The position numbers were made by a program, and so were the translations under genes. Below the pieces are notes generated by a model that saw only the letters and a program-made list of their open reading frames with translations, had not been told where the DNA came from and did not search any database. Source: Gnetum montanum (Eukaryota > Streptophyta > Gnetopsida > Gnetales > Gnetaceae). Taken from it: 64,000 bases of DNA. The stretch covers positions 578,649 to 642,648 of the forward strand of contig MNCI01025042.1 in assembly GCA_015680685.1 (NCBI GenBank), in the 5' to 3' direction. Below, one piece after another: positions 1 to 10,159 of the stretch; the first letter of the stretch is position 1; every line of letters starts with the position of its first letter.

Positions 1-401
1 TTGGCATTGTGTGCAAGGCTTTCTGCAACCCCTTCATAAACAGGCCTTGGCACCTGCTCTACTTCTGGGGAGAGTGTAGTTAGGCTTTCCATACTAATGC
101 CCTCAGAGGGATCCCATCTTAGTTTAGCGCCTACCCATGCAGAGAACACGAACATTAAAACAGTACATGTAAGACACGAAGCTCCTAATCTTTGGATGAT
201 TCATACCTATATCAGGATGGACTTCCTGGAGATTTTCAACGACTTCTTCCACGATCCCATCCACGAAATCTGACTTATTTGGCATCTCTGACCAAATAAG
301 CGGCTGACGAGTACAGGAAGAACTAACCTCAGCGGTCCCCTCAGGGGGAACCGTCTTCATGGGAACGTCCAACCGTACCGTCCTGGTATAGCTGCCTTCA
401 T
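1..401 (-). CDS. Exon 6 of the reverse-oriented gene, truncated by the window edge
   Basis: The acceptor is GGCTTAG|ATGAAG. The frame is open from 401 to a TAA at 124-126. A one-base shift near 135 would instead give an open frame reading GAKLRWDPSEGISMESL down to base 1, so the shift looks like a late indel and the gene continues beyond the window. Confidence 0.55.
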
Positions 402-493
402 CTAAGCCAAAAACACGAAAATAAATAAAGAAAATAAAAAAAGGTAGGAGCCACAATTAATATAATAAAAACTAACTAAAAGCGAAGACATAC

Positions 494-724
494 CCTGATC
501 CTTGTCACCTTCTGGGGGATCGCCCAAATCCATGTCACCCTTGAGGAAGCTACTCAACATTTGGTTGATGGCGTCTGGGTCATCTAAAGGTTCAAGGTTA
601 GTAGTCCTCTATGTTAATGGCTCCGTTCCCCCACCTTGGCTCTTCTCCGGGCTTTCCTCCCCATTGTTTTTCTCGGTACGTGTTTCCTCCTCCTCTCTGA
701 TGGTCTCCAAGGCCTGTTTCCTCA
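494..724 (-). CDS. Exon 5 of the reverse-oriented gene, one in-frame stop
   Basis: The acceptor is GGGGCAG|TGAGG and the donor CAGG|GTATGT. It encodes a charged, low-complexity linker rich in Glu and Lys, then an acidic segment with DDPDAINQML. A TAG at about 620 interrupts it; the frame is otherwise continuous. Confidence 0.6.
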
Positions 725-823
725 CTGCCCCAAACCGAAAACAATAACTACACATAAGCAATTAAAGTAAGGGTTATAAATGAACGAAAACGATGCAATA
801 ACAAGCGGATGAGCTTCGCTTAC

Positions 824-1864
824 CAGGTATCTTGAAGCGTATCCGCTTCACACGTGGCCGGTTTATCTCAGCAACTTCCTCGGTGGTGCGTTCAGGTCTT
901 TTTAACTTTGACTTGGCTTTGCCGATGATTTCGTTAATAACCCGCTCAACCCGTCTGGCGGTTAAAGGTACATCCATTGGCTCCACCCCCAAACTGTCCC
1001 GTGTGTGGATGGAACCGCCAGATGATCCTCCTGTGGTAACAGACACGGACTCATCGATACCTTCTGGGGCATCCTGCGACTTGGCGGTCACGTACAAGTG
1101 TTTGACCCACAGGCGGGATAGTTGACCCCGAACCCGTAGGACAAACTTGTTGTCCGCACGCACCACAAGAAACTCGGCAAAACGGCAAAGATAGCCGGCG
1201 AAGAAGACGAAAGTGAAGTGCGATTGTGCTTCGATGTTTGAGCGCAACCGCACTATCTCTTTATGCAGGCCCGCCAACAAAAATTGTGCCTAGTTGTACC
1301 GCATGCCAGTTTCCAAAATAGTACGCATGATGCGTACCACCTCCACCCCAAAACTCCGCACCTGAGAAAGGGTTTTGGGAAACACCCGTGCTCGAAACAG
1401 GGGATACAGTTCGTTCACTTCAACAACCTTTGCCTTCCCCTGCATTGGGAACCCCTTGGTGCTTTTCTTCACACCAAGCCAAGACTCCAGTTCACGGATC
1501 GTTTGGAGCTCTTTGTGAGACCTGTCCAACACTACGGGTAGGCCATCTGCCGGCATGCCAAATAAGTTAGAAAAGAATACGGGCGACAGATGAAACACCA
1601 CCTTGACACCCTTAATCCGGGTGCTGTACTGAGAGACAGACTCATTGAAAGAGTCCACGATCCCTATCATTTCCCCAATTGAGACATTAGGGCTTGGCGT
1701 CATAAAAAGTTCTAGGAGGCCTGCATCATCCAAGCAACGGGTGAGGACGGGCGGAGCATGCCTACGCAGCCACTTCTGCGCTTTTGCTACCTCCCCGAAC
1801 TTCATTGACAAAGTTGTCTCAGTTCGGCCTGTTGTCACAGGATCCCCACCGAAAGGTACATCAA
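824..1864 (-). CDS. Exon 4 of the reverse-oriented gene, one in-frame stop
   Basis: This is the largest exon, 1,041 bases. The acceptor is TTTAACAG|TTGATG and the donor ACCTG|GTAAGC. One TAG interrupts the frame at about 1,290, after GMRYN; the same frame continues with AQFLLAGLHKEIVRLR. A CAG to TAG change would explain it. The C-terminal part is rich in Lys and Arg (KAKSKLKRPERTTEE, RPRVKRIRFKIP), so nuclear localisation is possible but is only an inference. Confidence 0.65.
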
Positions 1865-1957
1865 CTGTTAAAGCAAGTTAAAACAACCACATCAACCTCC
1901 TGACCCCAAAATAGTTGAACAAATCCACTAACGCATTTAATACATGCTATTACTCAC

Positions 1958-2220
1958 CGTTAGTGGCAGATCTGGAAGTGCTACCAAAGCTATCTGGAAA
2001 GACTGGCCCCTGATCTGTCCAGTCTTCATGGAGCCACCCACGAGCCTTACACATCGCAAAGGCCCTGGAAAACTGATTGTGGAAATGAACCATTGAACCC
2101 TTCGTCTGAGCCAATACGGCCCCGCGAAGAGTGGGGCCCATCATAAAGGCCTCCAGAGCAACGCGAGCGAGGGCTATCCCTTCATCCTCAATCAGAGTCC
2201 CATCTGGGTTGGTCTTTGGC
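1958..2220 (-). CDS. Exon 3 of the reverse-oriented gene
   Basis: The acceptor is TTTGCAG|GCCAAA and the donor AACG|GTGAGT. The exon is open throughout and includes the segment FMMGPTLRGAVLAQTKGSMV. It ends in phase 1, and its final G joins TT of exon 4 to give Val. Confidence 0.65.
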
Positions 2221-2297
2221 CTGCAAATACACGCATGTTAAAACAAAAACTAACATCAAACGATGATCGATGAAGCAATAAAGTCAAATGGTCTTAC

Positions 2298-2748
2298 CTG
2301 GTTATCCTGTACACTGTGCCGGGAGGATTCTGGAACAGGGTGTGTGCACAGGCAGCTATAAACAATGTATTGTTGAGGTAATCCAACCCTGGTGACAGCA
2401 ATGCCCACAAACGCGTTAACGGGCGGGTTTGACTTGGGCCCGTGGGTAGTGCCATCCTCATCAACGAACGGCCCCTCGTCAATGTCTTCCATGAAGACCA
2501 TGACACCTTCAGCGGCCCCCGGCAGTATTGCATCAACAACACTCCGTGCGGTCACTTCGTCAAAAAACAACCACATAGCCACTTCAAAATTGGTTAACAA
2601 GAAGGCCAGAAATTCGCCAGCACCTTCCCTGAACCAGACCCCCTTGCTATCCACGAATAGATTCGGGGGCACATCGCCATCCTCAACGCGGCCAGCCCAT
2701 GTTAGAACCCCGACGAGTTCAACCATAATAAGAAAGCGTTTGTTGTCC
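2298..2748 (-). CDS. Exon 2 of the reverse-oriented gene, frameshifted
   Basis: The acceptor is TTGCAG|GGAC and the donor CCAG|GTAAGA. The 5' part reads DNKRFLIMVELVGVLTWAG. From about 2,412 the plausible frame shifts to one reading LWALLSPGLDYLNNTLFIA and ending TVYRITR, which alone joins in phase with exon 3. I infer a net +1 or -2 indel. Confidence 0.6.
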
Positions 2749-2824
2749 CTGCAACCAATCGCAATGTAACAAAACGAAGGTTCACATCATAAATCGGCGA
2801 AAAACTCAAAAATTTAACTAATTG

Positions 2825-3490
2825 TTTACGCCCAGCGTATACACTGTACACAACGTATACGCCCATAATTTACGCCGATGATTCGTGCTCAGCGTATACG
2901 CCGTACACAGCGTACGCTGAACAAACTTAGCACTTAGAGCGATTCGGAATTAGCACATACGATATACACAGAGCGTATACGACGATCTACACTTAGCGCA
3001 AAAACGTGGTCAAATCCGGCGTATACACTGTCTGCAGAATGTATACGCCGACTAATAGTTAGCGTAAAGAATGAAATTTAGCTCAGCGTACACGCTAGCC
3101 AACTCAGCATCTACGCTGACGGCGATCTATTTACGCTGACGTCCCAACTGTACGCGTATGGCGTATACGTTAAGCAAACCCTCGGCGTATACACTTAATT
3201 TCAAGTTTGGCGTGAACAGTTTATGCCAGAAAGAAAGTGGTATGCCGAAGACAACTGTACGTGTATCGCGTATACGCCGAACAAACCCTCAGCGTATACG
3301 CCGTCGCAAGAAACAGAACTTACGCTGATAACAAACACGCTGACAAACTTTTACGGTAAAACAACGCGAAAAAATGTTTACGCCAGGACTGAACACCGTT
3401 TACGCTGCACAGATTACGCTACGCTGAAAACCCTCGTAAACCCACTACGCTCGGTGTATACGCCGGGATCGTCTACGCTAGAAAGTACAA
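2825..3490. repeat. GCGTATACGC palindrome array inside intron 1
   Basis: The intron between exons 1 and 2 is packed with variants of the 10-base perfect palindrome GCGTATACGC, often extended to AGCGTATACGCT, with decayed forms such as GCGTATACAC. Further acgct-rich decay products continue outside the intron at 3,660-3,850. The same motif fills the U3 part of LTR-A at 9,210-9,680, so the two regions are related. There is no credible plus-strand gene here. Confidence 0.7.
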
Positions 3491-3521
3491 ACAAAAAACA
3501 GAAGCAGGGATCAAGGCTTAC

Positions 3522-3652
3522 CTCTGGGACGTCACGGACCACGCCGGCACCTTCGGCCTAGGCAAGCCCTGCAGCATGGCCTCCGTCTCCTCGACGAAGG
3601 TGAAGGTAGGACCCTTCCTCCCCTGACACTCTACTTCCTTGCCCTTGCCCAT
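3522..3652 (-). CDS. Exon 1 of the reverse-oriented gene
   Basis: The ATG is at 3652-3650. The exon has 43 codons plus two bases and ends at a CCAGAG|GTAAGC donor. The two leftover bases join the single G that opens exon 2 to make an Arg codon. The start was chosen because it is the first ATG downstream of a minus-strand TATA box and the frame stays open to the donor. Confidence 0.65.
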
Positions 3653-3873
3653 TTCAGAGTGTCTACGCTAGCAATCCGCGTTCACGCTGAGTAACTATAC
3701 GCAGGCGTTAAGTTCAACCTTCGGCGTCTACGCTCAGGTTCCGAGTTACGCTTACGCTAGGGTATGGTGGTTTATGCTTACGCTCTAGCAGTTGTATGCT
3801 TACTCTTATGCTCGCTCGAGTTACGCTCTACGCTGTCGCTTTCGAAACAGGAAACAAATGGACCCCCCTTCCC

Positions 3874-3881
3874 TTTATATA
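3874..3881 (-). promoter_or_regulatory. TATA box for the reverse-oriented gene
   Basis: On the minus strand the sequence reads GCGCTATATAAAGGG, a canonical plant TATA box, 222 bases upstream of the proposed ATG at 3652. It sits in a C- and G-rich stretch with CpGs kept. The match of position, strand and gene start supports use as a promoter; transcription is not shown by sequence alone. Confidence 0.5.
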
Positions 3882-4074
3882 GCGCCCGATGACGTTGACG
3901 CTGACGCCACCGCCGCTTACGCCGCCGTTGCCTCGTTTTCGTCTTTTTTGCCTATTTTTCACCAAAATCTGCCCAAAATGATAAAATTTAACAAAAAATT
4001 CATCAAAAAATAGTGATTATTACATCCTGGTTCCTCCTCGGATTCCGTTTTACATGTTTACGCTGGTTTAAACA

Positions 4075-4235
4075 CCCACTGGCCCGGTACGGCCTTAAAC
4101 TGCCATTTCCCCATCCGCCCATTGCCTGGTAAGGCATTAAACTGCCACCCATTGGCCCGGTACGGCCTTAAACTACCACTCACTACCCGGTAAGGCATAA
4201 AACTACCATGCGTCCAGGTGTGACAATAATCCACC
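4075..4235 (+). repeat. Hairpin array A, five units, between the reverse gene and pol
   Basis: There are about five units, each with a short inverted repeat around an 11-base core ending TTAAAC or TAAAAC. Stems are GGTA/TACC twice (perfect), GGTA/TGCC twice (one G-T wobble) and GGTG/CACC (perfect). The core stays near-constant while stems differ and stay complementary. The loops GGCCTTAAAC and GGCATTAAAC alternate, which suggests a two-unit higher-order repeat. Confidence 0.65.
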
Positions 4236-4427
4236 GTTATACACGTACACATAGTCTAAAATTGTCAAAAGACACGGAACAATCCCTTTGCTCACGCAAC
4301 TCTCGGTTTATTAACAGGGATAAGCTCAATGGACTGCTAGCACTTAACCGCACTGTTAACCATCGACGGACCATACAGCACCATTACACGGGACTTTGAC
4401 ATAAACTTCATCAACTCAAGTCCACTA
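4236..4427. other. Leader before pol, no gene seen
   Basis: About 190 bases separate the hairpin array from the first pol ATG. A short 63-codon frame here shows no homology to protease or gag. The usual protease domain upstream of RT is missing. Confidence 0.4.
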
Positions 4428-6575
4428 ATGGACAACGTGGTCATAGCCTCAACACAGCAAGCCACAGACGACTACGGAGGCATGACGAAATTTCTTGACA
4501 TAGAGGCCGAAAACATCACTGAAGATCCGTTAGCTGAAATACCCATCACCATGCCCGATGGGGAAATCAAAATATTAAAATTAAGTACACTACTACAACC
4601 ACACTTGGCACAAGACATCCGGAATGTACTTAGGGAAAACATGAAAGCATTCGCTTGGTCTTATATGGACATGCCTGGGCTAGATCCTAGAATTGTCCAA
4701 CACAACATTATTTTGGATCCCAAACTGAGACCGATAAAACAGAAAGCACGAAAAGCTAGACCCGAGGTGGCATTGGCAGTCCGCAATGAGATCACCAAGC
4801 TTTATCAAGCTGGTTTCATTCGGGCTGTTGATTACGCCGAATGGGTATCCAACATGGTCATCGTCCCGAAGAAATACGGAAGCATTCGCTTATGCATCGA
4901 CTTCCGAGATCTAAACGTAGCAACCATAAAAGACGACTTTCCCTTGCCCAGCATCGATCAACTCGTTGACTCGACTGCCGGACGTGCCTTACTATCTTTT
5001 ATGGATGATTTTTTGGGATACAACCAGATACGCATCAACCTTGAACATCAACTTCGAACAACCTTCATGACCCCATGGGGAACTTTTTGTTACACAATGA
5101 TGCCCTTTGGTCTCAAGAACGCTGGGGCCACTTATCAAAGAGCCATGACGTTTATCTTTAGCGATTATATGTTACGATCGCTCAACGATTATGTAGATGA
5201 CATCATGGTTAAGTCAAAAATGATCGAACAACACGTAAAAGACCTCGACTTAGTCTTAAAACGTTGTCTAAAATATGAGCTAAGGCTTGACCCCAAAAAA
5301 TGCGTCTTCGGTGTCAAAACAGGCAAGATGCTCGGATTCATAGCCTCTGAAGCAGGGATACAAGTGGACCCCGATAAGGTCAAGGCCATTACCAACCTGA
5401 AACCACCCAGTAACCTTACCGAACTTCGAGGTCTACAAGGTAGATTGCAGTTCATCAGGCGTTTCGTAGAAAATTTAACAAACAAACTAAAACCTATGAA
5501 CCACCTGTTGCGTAAAAATGTCTATTTTGAATGGACTCCGCAGTGCCAGGAAGCCTTCGAAAATACCAAAACAGCACTTGCCCGACTGCCTACGGTTTAC
5601 CTGCCCCAAAACAACAAACCGTTTTACATCTACCTTGCCACTTTAGAATCGTCCATCATGTCTATGCTCTGCCAGAAACGAGATGACGGAACTGAAGTCC
5701 CTGTATACTACTTGAGCCACGCCTTAGTTGCCCATGAAAAGAAATACAACGACGTGGAGAGGTCATGCTTAGCTTTGGTCTTTTCCCTAAGAAAATGGCG
5801 ACATTACCTCTTCCTTAATCAGGTTCACGTAATCTGTAAGGATAATGTGCTGAGAGCCATAACAGGAAACATATACGAAACGAGTCGAATAGCCCAATGG
5901 AAAGCCATGATCGCTGTGTTTGACCTGTACTACGTAACACAATCATCAGTTAAAGGTCAAGCCATAGAAAATCAAATGGCCGCATCACCAACGCATGACC
6001 AAGCAACCATAGAGCCTGAATTCCCGGATGAAAGTATAAGCACAATAGACACGGTGCCTGATGACTACGATGCCATTTTAAACTTCGATGGAGCATCCAC
6101 CTCTCGAGGAGGAAGTGCGGCCGGTGTCATCACTTATCCCTCCGGGGAGATCCGACCCTTTTCCTATCGCTTCAATTTTCACTATACTAACAACATAGCA
6201 GAGTACGAAGGTCTCCTTAGAGGTCTCGCGACAGCACTGGCTTCAGATATCACACGGCTCATAGTCAGAGGGGATTCACAACTGGTTGTAAACCAAGTTA
6301 CAGACATTTACACATGCAAAGCCCAACATTTACAACCATACTGTGACTTGGCGAAACATTTAATGAAACGATTTGAAAACATAGATGTGCAACACGTCTC
6401 TCGAAACGATAACACCATCGCAGACGCGTTAGCCACACTAGCGTTAAATATATCGCCCGACATGTTCTATGCCTTGCCAAGCTCCGTAATCAACTGTGAT
6501 GAACCAATAACCTCTGAAACATTGCCAATCGCATCTGTTAGTACAACACGTGCGATAGAATGGTATGTGACATAA
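4428..6575 (+). CDS. Ty3/gypsy (Tat/Ogre-like) reverse transcriptase - RNase H - archaeal-type RNase H
   Basis: This 715-codon frame is free of stops until it ends out of frame with the integrase. RT spans about residues 105-285: CIDFRDLN at 156-163, FMDD at 191-194, MPFGLKNAGATYQ at 225-237 and the catalytic YVDD at 255-258. RNase H follows at about 370-480, but the first catalytic Asp is replaced (IYLATLESS). After a linker, a second RNase H at about 548-675 shows NFDGAS (D554), AEYEGL (E594), RGDSQLV (D616) and ADALA (D666), so all four metal-binding residues remain. A dual RNase H of this type is the hallmark of the Tat group (Ogre, Grande, RIRE2). It would copy element RNA to DNA in cytoplasmic particles. 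Protease and gag are not found directly upstream. Confidence 0.92.
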   Translation: MDNVVIASTQQATDDYGGMTKFLDIEAENITEDPLAEIPITMPDGEIKILKLSTLLQPHLAQDIRNVLRENMKAFAWSYMDMPGLDPRIVQHNIILDPKLRPIKQKARKARPEVALAVRNEITKLYQAGFIRAVDYAEWVSNMVIVPKKYGSIRLCIDFRDLNVATIKDDFPLPSIDQLVDSTAGRALLSFMDDFLGYNQIRINLEHQLRTTFMTPWGTFCYTMMPFGLKNAGATYQRAMTFIFSDYMLRSLNDYVDDIMVKSKMIEQHVKDLDLVLKRCLKYELRLDPKKCVFGVKTGKMLGFIASEAGIQVDPDKVKAITNLKPPSNLTELRGLQGRLQFIRRFVENLTNKLKPMNHLLRKNVYFEWTPQCQEAFENTKTALARLPTVYLPQNNKPFYIYLATLESSIMSMLCQKRDDGTEVPVYYLSHALVAHEKKYNDVERSCLALVFSLRKWRHYLFLNQVHVICKDNVLRAITGNIYETSRIAQWKAMIAVFDLYYVTQSSVKGQAIENQMAASPTHDQATIEPEFPDESISTIDTVPDDYDAILNFDGASTSRGGSAAGVITYPSGEIRPFSYRFNFHYTNNIAEYEGLLRGLATALASDITRLIVRGDSQLVVNQVTDIYTCKAQHLQPYCDLAKHLMKRFENIDVQHVSRNDNTIADALATLALNISPDMFYALPSSVINCDEPITSETLPIASVSTTRAIEWYVT

Positions 6576-7798
6576 AAGAGTACCTTCTACGCAGCGAACC
6601 ACCACGCCACCTAACAAATGCTCAGAAGGACGCCGTACAAAAACGTTCTAGACAGTACACCTTGGTAGGAGATACATTGTGTCGTCGATCTTACGAGGGC
6701 GTGTTGCTAACATGCGTCAGTAGTACTGACGCCCAAACAATCGTTGATCAGGTACATGAGGGACTATGTGGAGGACACATAGCACCAAAAGCCATAGCCA
6801 TGAAAATAAGACGCTTAGGCTATTATTGGCCACACATGGAATACGACTGCTCCTCCAAAGTCAAAACATGTAACATTTGTCAAAAACATAGTAACTTAAT
6901 ACATGTACCGCCAAACGAGTTGCACACAGCACAAATAACATGGCCTTTTCAGAAGTGGGGATTGGACCTTATCGGCCCGATAACACCCTCATCTTCTGCG
7001 GGGCATAGTTTCATCATAACCACCACTGAATATTTCACGAAGTGGGTAGAAGCAGCTCCCCTTTGGAAAACGACTTCTAAACACGTGTGCAACTTTATCC
7101 TAGAAAACATTGTAACCCGCTTTGGCACCCCTTTGACAATTATTACTGACAACGGGCCGTAATTTAGGAGTGCCGAAACAAAAACCTTTTGCGACGATCT
7201 GGGGATCAAACACTCGTTCTCCTCTCCTTACTATCCTCAAAGCAATGGGCAGGCAGAAGCAACCAATAAGACGATCATAACGATACTTAAGAAAATGTTA
7301 ACCCAAAGCAAAAGGAAGTGGCACGAGCAATTACTATATGCATTATGGGCTTACCGCACTACTCATCGGACGTCAACAGGTAAAACTCCATATAGTCTTG
7401 TTTACGGTTCAGAAGCTGTTTTACCTTTAGAATTGCAAGTACCATCTTTAAGGATCACACTCTCCGGACTCCTCGACGATGGTCAAAACAATGAGCTACG
7501 TCTCATTGACCTCGACTCGGCGGAAGAAGAATGTGTAAGCGCACTCGATCAGATCGAATGGTACCAAAAGTAACAACGACAGCGACATCAACATGACATC
7601 AACAGATGCCCAATCCATGAAGGCGATCTCGTACTCAAAGCTGTTCGGGAACACCTGGACAAATTCTCAGCCAACTGGGAAGGGCCTTACATGGTCATCA
7701 AAGCATTCGACAATGGTGCATTCAAGCTGGCCGACATGGAAGGGAACGAGCTTGCTAATCCGACAAATCATTTGTACCTAAAACTGTTCTATGTCTGA
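6560..7798 (+). pseudogene. Ty3/gypsy integrase, broken by two stops and a frame change
   Basis: The integrase overlaps the RT/RNase H frame by 16 bases in another frame, so an indel near 6,565 probably split an ancestral single pol. The zinc-binding HHCC motif is visible (VHEGLCGGH, then CNICQKH). The core has GLDLIGPI (first Asp), ITDNGP (second Asp) and GQAEATNK (Glu). Stops are TAA at 7160-7162, in what is normally NGPQF, and TAA at 7571-7573; both fit CAA to TAA changes. The same frame continues after each, through HEGDLVL and WEGPYMV, a GPY/F-like C-terminal module, to TGA at 7796-7798. This is the C-terminal end of pol. Confidence 0.88.
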
Positions 7799-7805
7799 AC
7801 ACAAA

Positions 7806-8155
7806 CTCAGGTATGTGGAAGTCCTGGAATCACGACTATAAACTGATACCACAGTGAAGTCCTGGAATCACGACTATAAACTGATACCACAAGAACAGTC
7901 CTGGATTATGACTTAAAACTAATCCCACAGTGTCCGCAATGACAATAAACTACCATCCGTCCGGCATGACAGTAAACTGCCGCCGTCACAACCATCAGGG
8001 TCCGCCAAGACTATAAACTAGCTTGCCTCTTCATAGTCCCCTAAGACTAAAAACTGGCAACGTACCGTCTGCCACGACGCTAAACAGGCAATGTCCAACG
8101 GGTTATGACATAAAACTAACCCATAATAGTCTGCCAAGACTATAAATTGGCAAGT
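7806..8155 (+). repeat. Hairpin array B, about ten units, downstream of pol
   Basis: Units of about 30-45 bases start just after the pol stop. Each has a core like TGACTATAAAC flanked by inverted arms. Perfect arms include GGATTA/TAATCC, GGCA/TGCC, GGGTTA/TAACCC and GCCA/TGGC. The first two units are near-identical copies with GGAATCA/TGATACC (one mismatch). Arrays A and C share this design. It lies in the 3' untranslated part of the element. Confidence 0.75.
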
Positions 8156-8637
8156 TCACATCCGGCACCTCACTCCGCCGCCATGCTCGTTCATCGCTCG
8201 CTTCATTGCACCACTTGCTATCAGCTGCCATCTTCAGTACTGCTTTCATCTGCATACAGTACCTTCCGCTCTCCAGCACCTCTGTGCCATCAGCCGCCAT
8301 GTAAGTCTAAGCTCATCTATTCGCTCACAGTTTTCTTGTCTCCTTGGCGTTACGTTTGCAGGATGACACCCGGAAGTTCCGTACAAAGGTGCACTTCGTC
8401 GTAAGCAGCAAGATAAGACAATGTTCACAGCATACCTGGCAGGACAAAATCAAACCATTCATTAGTACATCCCCATTCGTTCCCCGGTGTCCATTCAACT
8501 ACACCCCTGACACACCCCATGCATTCAAAACATTGAGCACGCTGTTGCATGCTGCAATACGCCACACAGTACAACACCTGCGCACGAGTACACAAACAGA
8601 GCAAAGTTTACAAAAAAAAAGACCCCGGGCACTTCCC
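8156..8637. other. 3' untranslated region of the Tat-like element
   Basis: There is no coding frame worth keeping. The stretch 8,330-8,640 matches 13,550-13,860 in order (TTTG-AG then CATGACAC, gtacattcc, gcacgctgttgca), so both belong to the same 3' untranslated region. A short A-run at about 8,610-8,620 precedes LTR-A. Confidence 0.5.
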
Positions 8638-9209
8638 ATGTAAGCCCCAGGCGAGAAGGCAGTCATCTCAAAACCAAGTACTCGTGCCCAAAATGGTCAA
8701 AAAGCATCTAGTCGCATGGCTTTGGCTCCCCGCCAACAAGTTCCCCTGAACACTAAACATGGACCCTGTTCTTCGAAAGAATGCAACACATCCTCCTGTA
8801 GCTTTGGTCCCGTCAACAAGTTCTCTTGCACACTAACCAAGAGCCTTGTTCCGCCAAAAGACACACTTCGCATGTCTAAACTCCGAGTCTGCTAAACAAT
8901 GGCTATTGACAAGGCTCGGCATGCCTCACATCAGAGCATTCCCCTTTCCCAATCCTCTGTACTACTGAACACGGTGTGATGACGTCTTGTCCAAGTGGCA
9001 ACAGACAACGTCTCTATCGCGTTGCTTGTGGTGTTTTGCACTTCTTTGTCGATGCTTCTTGGGTCGATTCCTCCAAGCGTCAACAAAGAGGGGCCAATGA
9101 AACACCACAAAATTCGGAGCTTAGTACTTGTCCGACATCAAACAGGGTCCTGGAACTCATGAACAATGCCGGCTGCATGATCGCAACACTTAGTTTTGGC
9201 TAAGTACAT

Positions 9210-9680
9210 GGCGCCAGCGTATACACTCCAGCGTATATGCCAAGATCACACATACAGTGTATACGCCCAGCATACAGCGTATACGCTCAGTGTATACGCC
9301 CAGCATACAGCGTATACGCTCAGTGTATACGCTCGGCACTCCAGCGTATACGCCCAGCTCTCCGACGTACACGCCCAGGCACTGCAGATGCACACGCTCG
9401 ATGACAGGATCTCCAATGATAGCATGAAGATAACACTGAAGAGCAAGGATTGAAGCAAGTGGCATCCTTCAGCGTATACGTCCAGCATGTACGCCCAGCA
9501 TCCATCAGCGTATACGCCCAGCGTGTACGCCCAACATTCACCAGCATATACGCCCAGCGCTTAGCATCTCCACCCAGTTCACGCCCAACATCGTCAGCAT
9601 ATACGCCCAGCGTATACGCCCAGCAGACCACTCACGTATACGCCCACCTCACACGGCGTATACGCCCAGCGTATACACCT
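9210..9680. repeat. GCGTATACGC palindrome array in U3 of LTR-A
   Basis: More than a dozen copies or close variants of GCGTATACGC and GTGTATACGC lie here, many spaced by CCAGC or CTCAG. The array ends about 90 bases before the TATA box. Self-complementary sites at this position could bind a dimeric transcription factor, which is an inference. The short frames seen on both strands are products of the repeats (runs of VYAQ or WAYTL) and are not genes. Confidence 0.7.
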
Positions 9681-9770
9681 GACATTTGTAATACTTTGTA
9701 CATTTGTAAAGTGTATGCACCCGGTCAACGTGCCACGTGTCTCCCATCCCGAGTCTAGCGTAACAACCTG

Positions 9771-9777
9771 TATAAAA
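9771..9777 (+). promoter_or_regulatory. TATA box of LTR-A
   Basis: TATAAAA follows the palindrome array and precedes the U5 region shared with LTR-B, which has its own TTATAAATA in the equivalent place. Confidence 0.6.
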
Positions 9778-10159
9778 CCCCCATTTTTCCACTTCGTCAG
9801 ACGGTTCGCAAAATCCCGGAGCACACCAGAGAACATTTACGCTGCGCAAAAGAGCAGAAAACCTTCTTACGCTGGGAAGTCCTGCACNCGCTTCATTTGC
9901 ATCCGTTTATGTTTCACGCTGTTTTTGTTGTTTACGCCTGCACGTCGTTTACGCATAACCCAGCGTATAGCATTTTGCGTACGCGCGGGGAAATCCTTGT
10001 CTGATCCGTGTGCGGACCACCCAAGGTACTCTGCCTCCGTTGCATTCCAGCTCACCCTCAGGCAAAGGCAGGGTCTTCTGTACCCGTCCCACGATCCCAC
10101 AGCCTCTGTTTTCCCTTCCAGCCGGAGACAGACGATTTCAGGCGGTACAACACCCAAGG

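Larger units (their letters stand above)
1..3652 (-). pseudogene. Six-exon reverse-oriented gene, retroelement-associated, function unknown, runs off the window start
   Basis: Six exons on the minus strand can be joined through GT-AG introns: 3652-3522, 2748-2298, 2220-1958, 1864-824, 724-494 and 401-<1. Split codons match at every junction (phases 2, 2, 1, 1, 1). The second junction fits only if a frameshift near 2,412 is accepted inside exon 2. The product would exceed 830 residues. It begins MGKGKEVECQ and contains a stretch KGVKVVFHLSPVFFSNLFGM that recalls the N-terminal parts of plant transposon-encoded or plant-mobile-domain proteins; I do not recognise a catalytic domain. Damage consists of a TAG in exon 4 (about 1,290), a TAG in exon 5 (about 620), the exon 2 frameshift, and a one-base shift near 135, after which an open frame runs to the window edge. 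The gene lies in reverse just upstream of a plus-strand Ty3 pol, and its first intron carries the same palindrome repeats as LTR-A. It may be a reverse ORF captured by a Tat-like element, or an unrelated gene or element next to it. Confidence 0.7.
8638..10149 (+). mobile_element. LTR-A of the Tat-like element
   Basis: The 3' end is set by comparison with LTR-B: both have a U5 ending at a GTACA, here 10145-10149, after the shared series aagtcctt-gtt-gat and ccttccagcc. The 5' limit is uncertain; I place it at TGTAAGCC (about 8,638) because the aligned copy downstream begins similarly. A TATA box TATAAAA is at 9771-9777. U3 contains the GCGTATACGC array at 9,210-9,680. An N at 9,898 is an assembly ambiguity. 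The LTR is shared between pol upstream and gag downstream. It would supply promoter and polyadenylation signals. Confidence 0.65.

Noticed and set aside
3223-3561. Plus-strand 112-codon ORF
   Set aside because: It lies in intron 1 and exon 1 of the reverse gene and its sequence reflects the palindrome repeats.
3660-4060. An LTR between the reverse gene and pol, with TTATATAG as plus-strand TATA
   Set aside because: Downstream sequence does not match U5 of LTR-A or LTR-B; the TATA is canonical only on the minus strand.
8301-8361. GTAAGT...TTTGCAG possible intron in the 3' untranslated region
   Set aside because: Only 61 bases, below the usual plant minimum, and the donor is not kept in the homologous region at 13.5 kb.
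9190-9849. Overlapping 60-100-codon frames on both strands with VYAQ or WAYTL runs
   Set aside because: They are translations of the GCGTATACGC array in all frames; periodic and without any domain.
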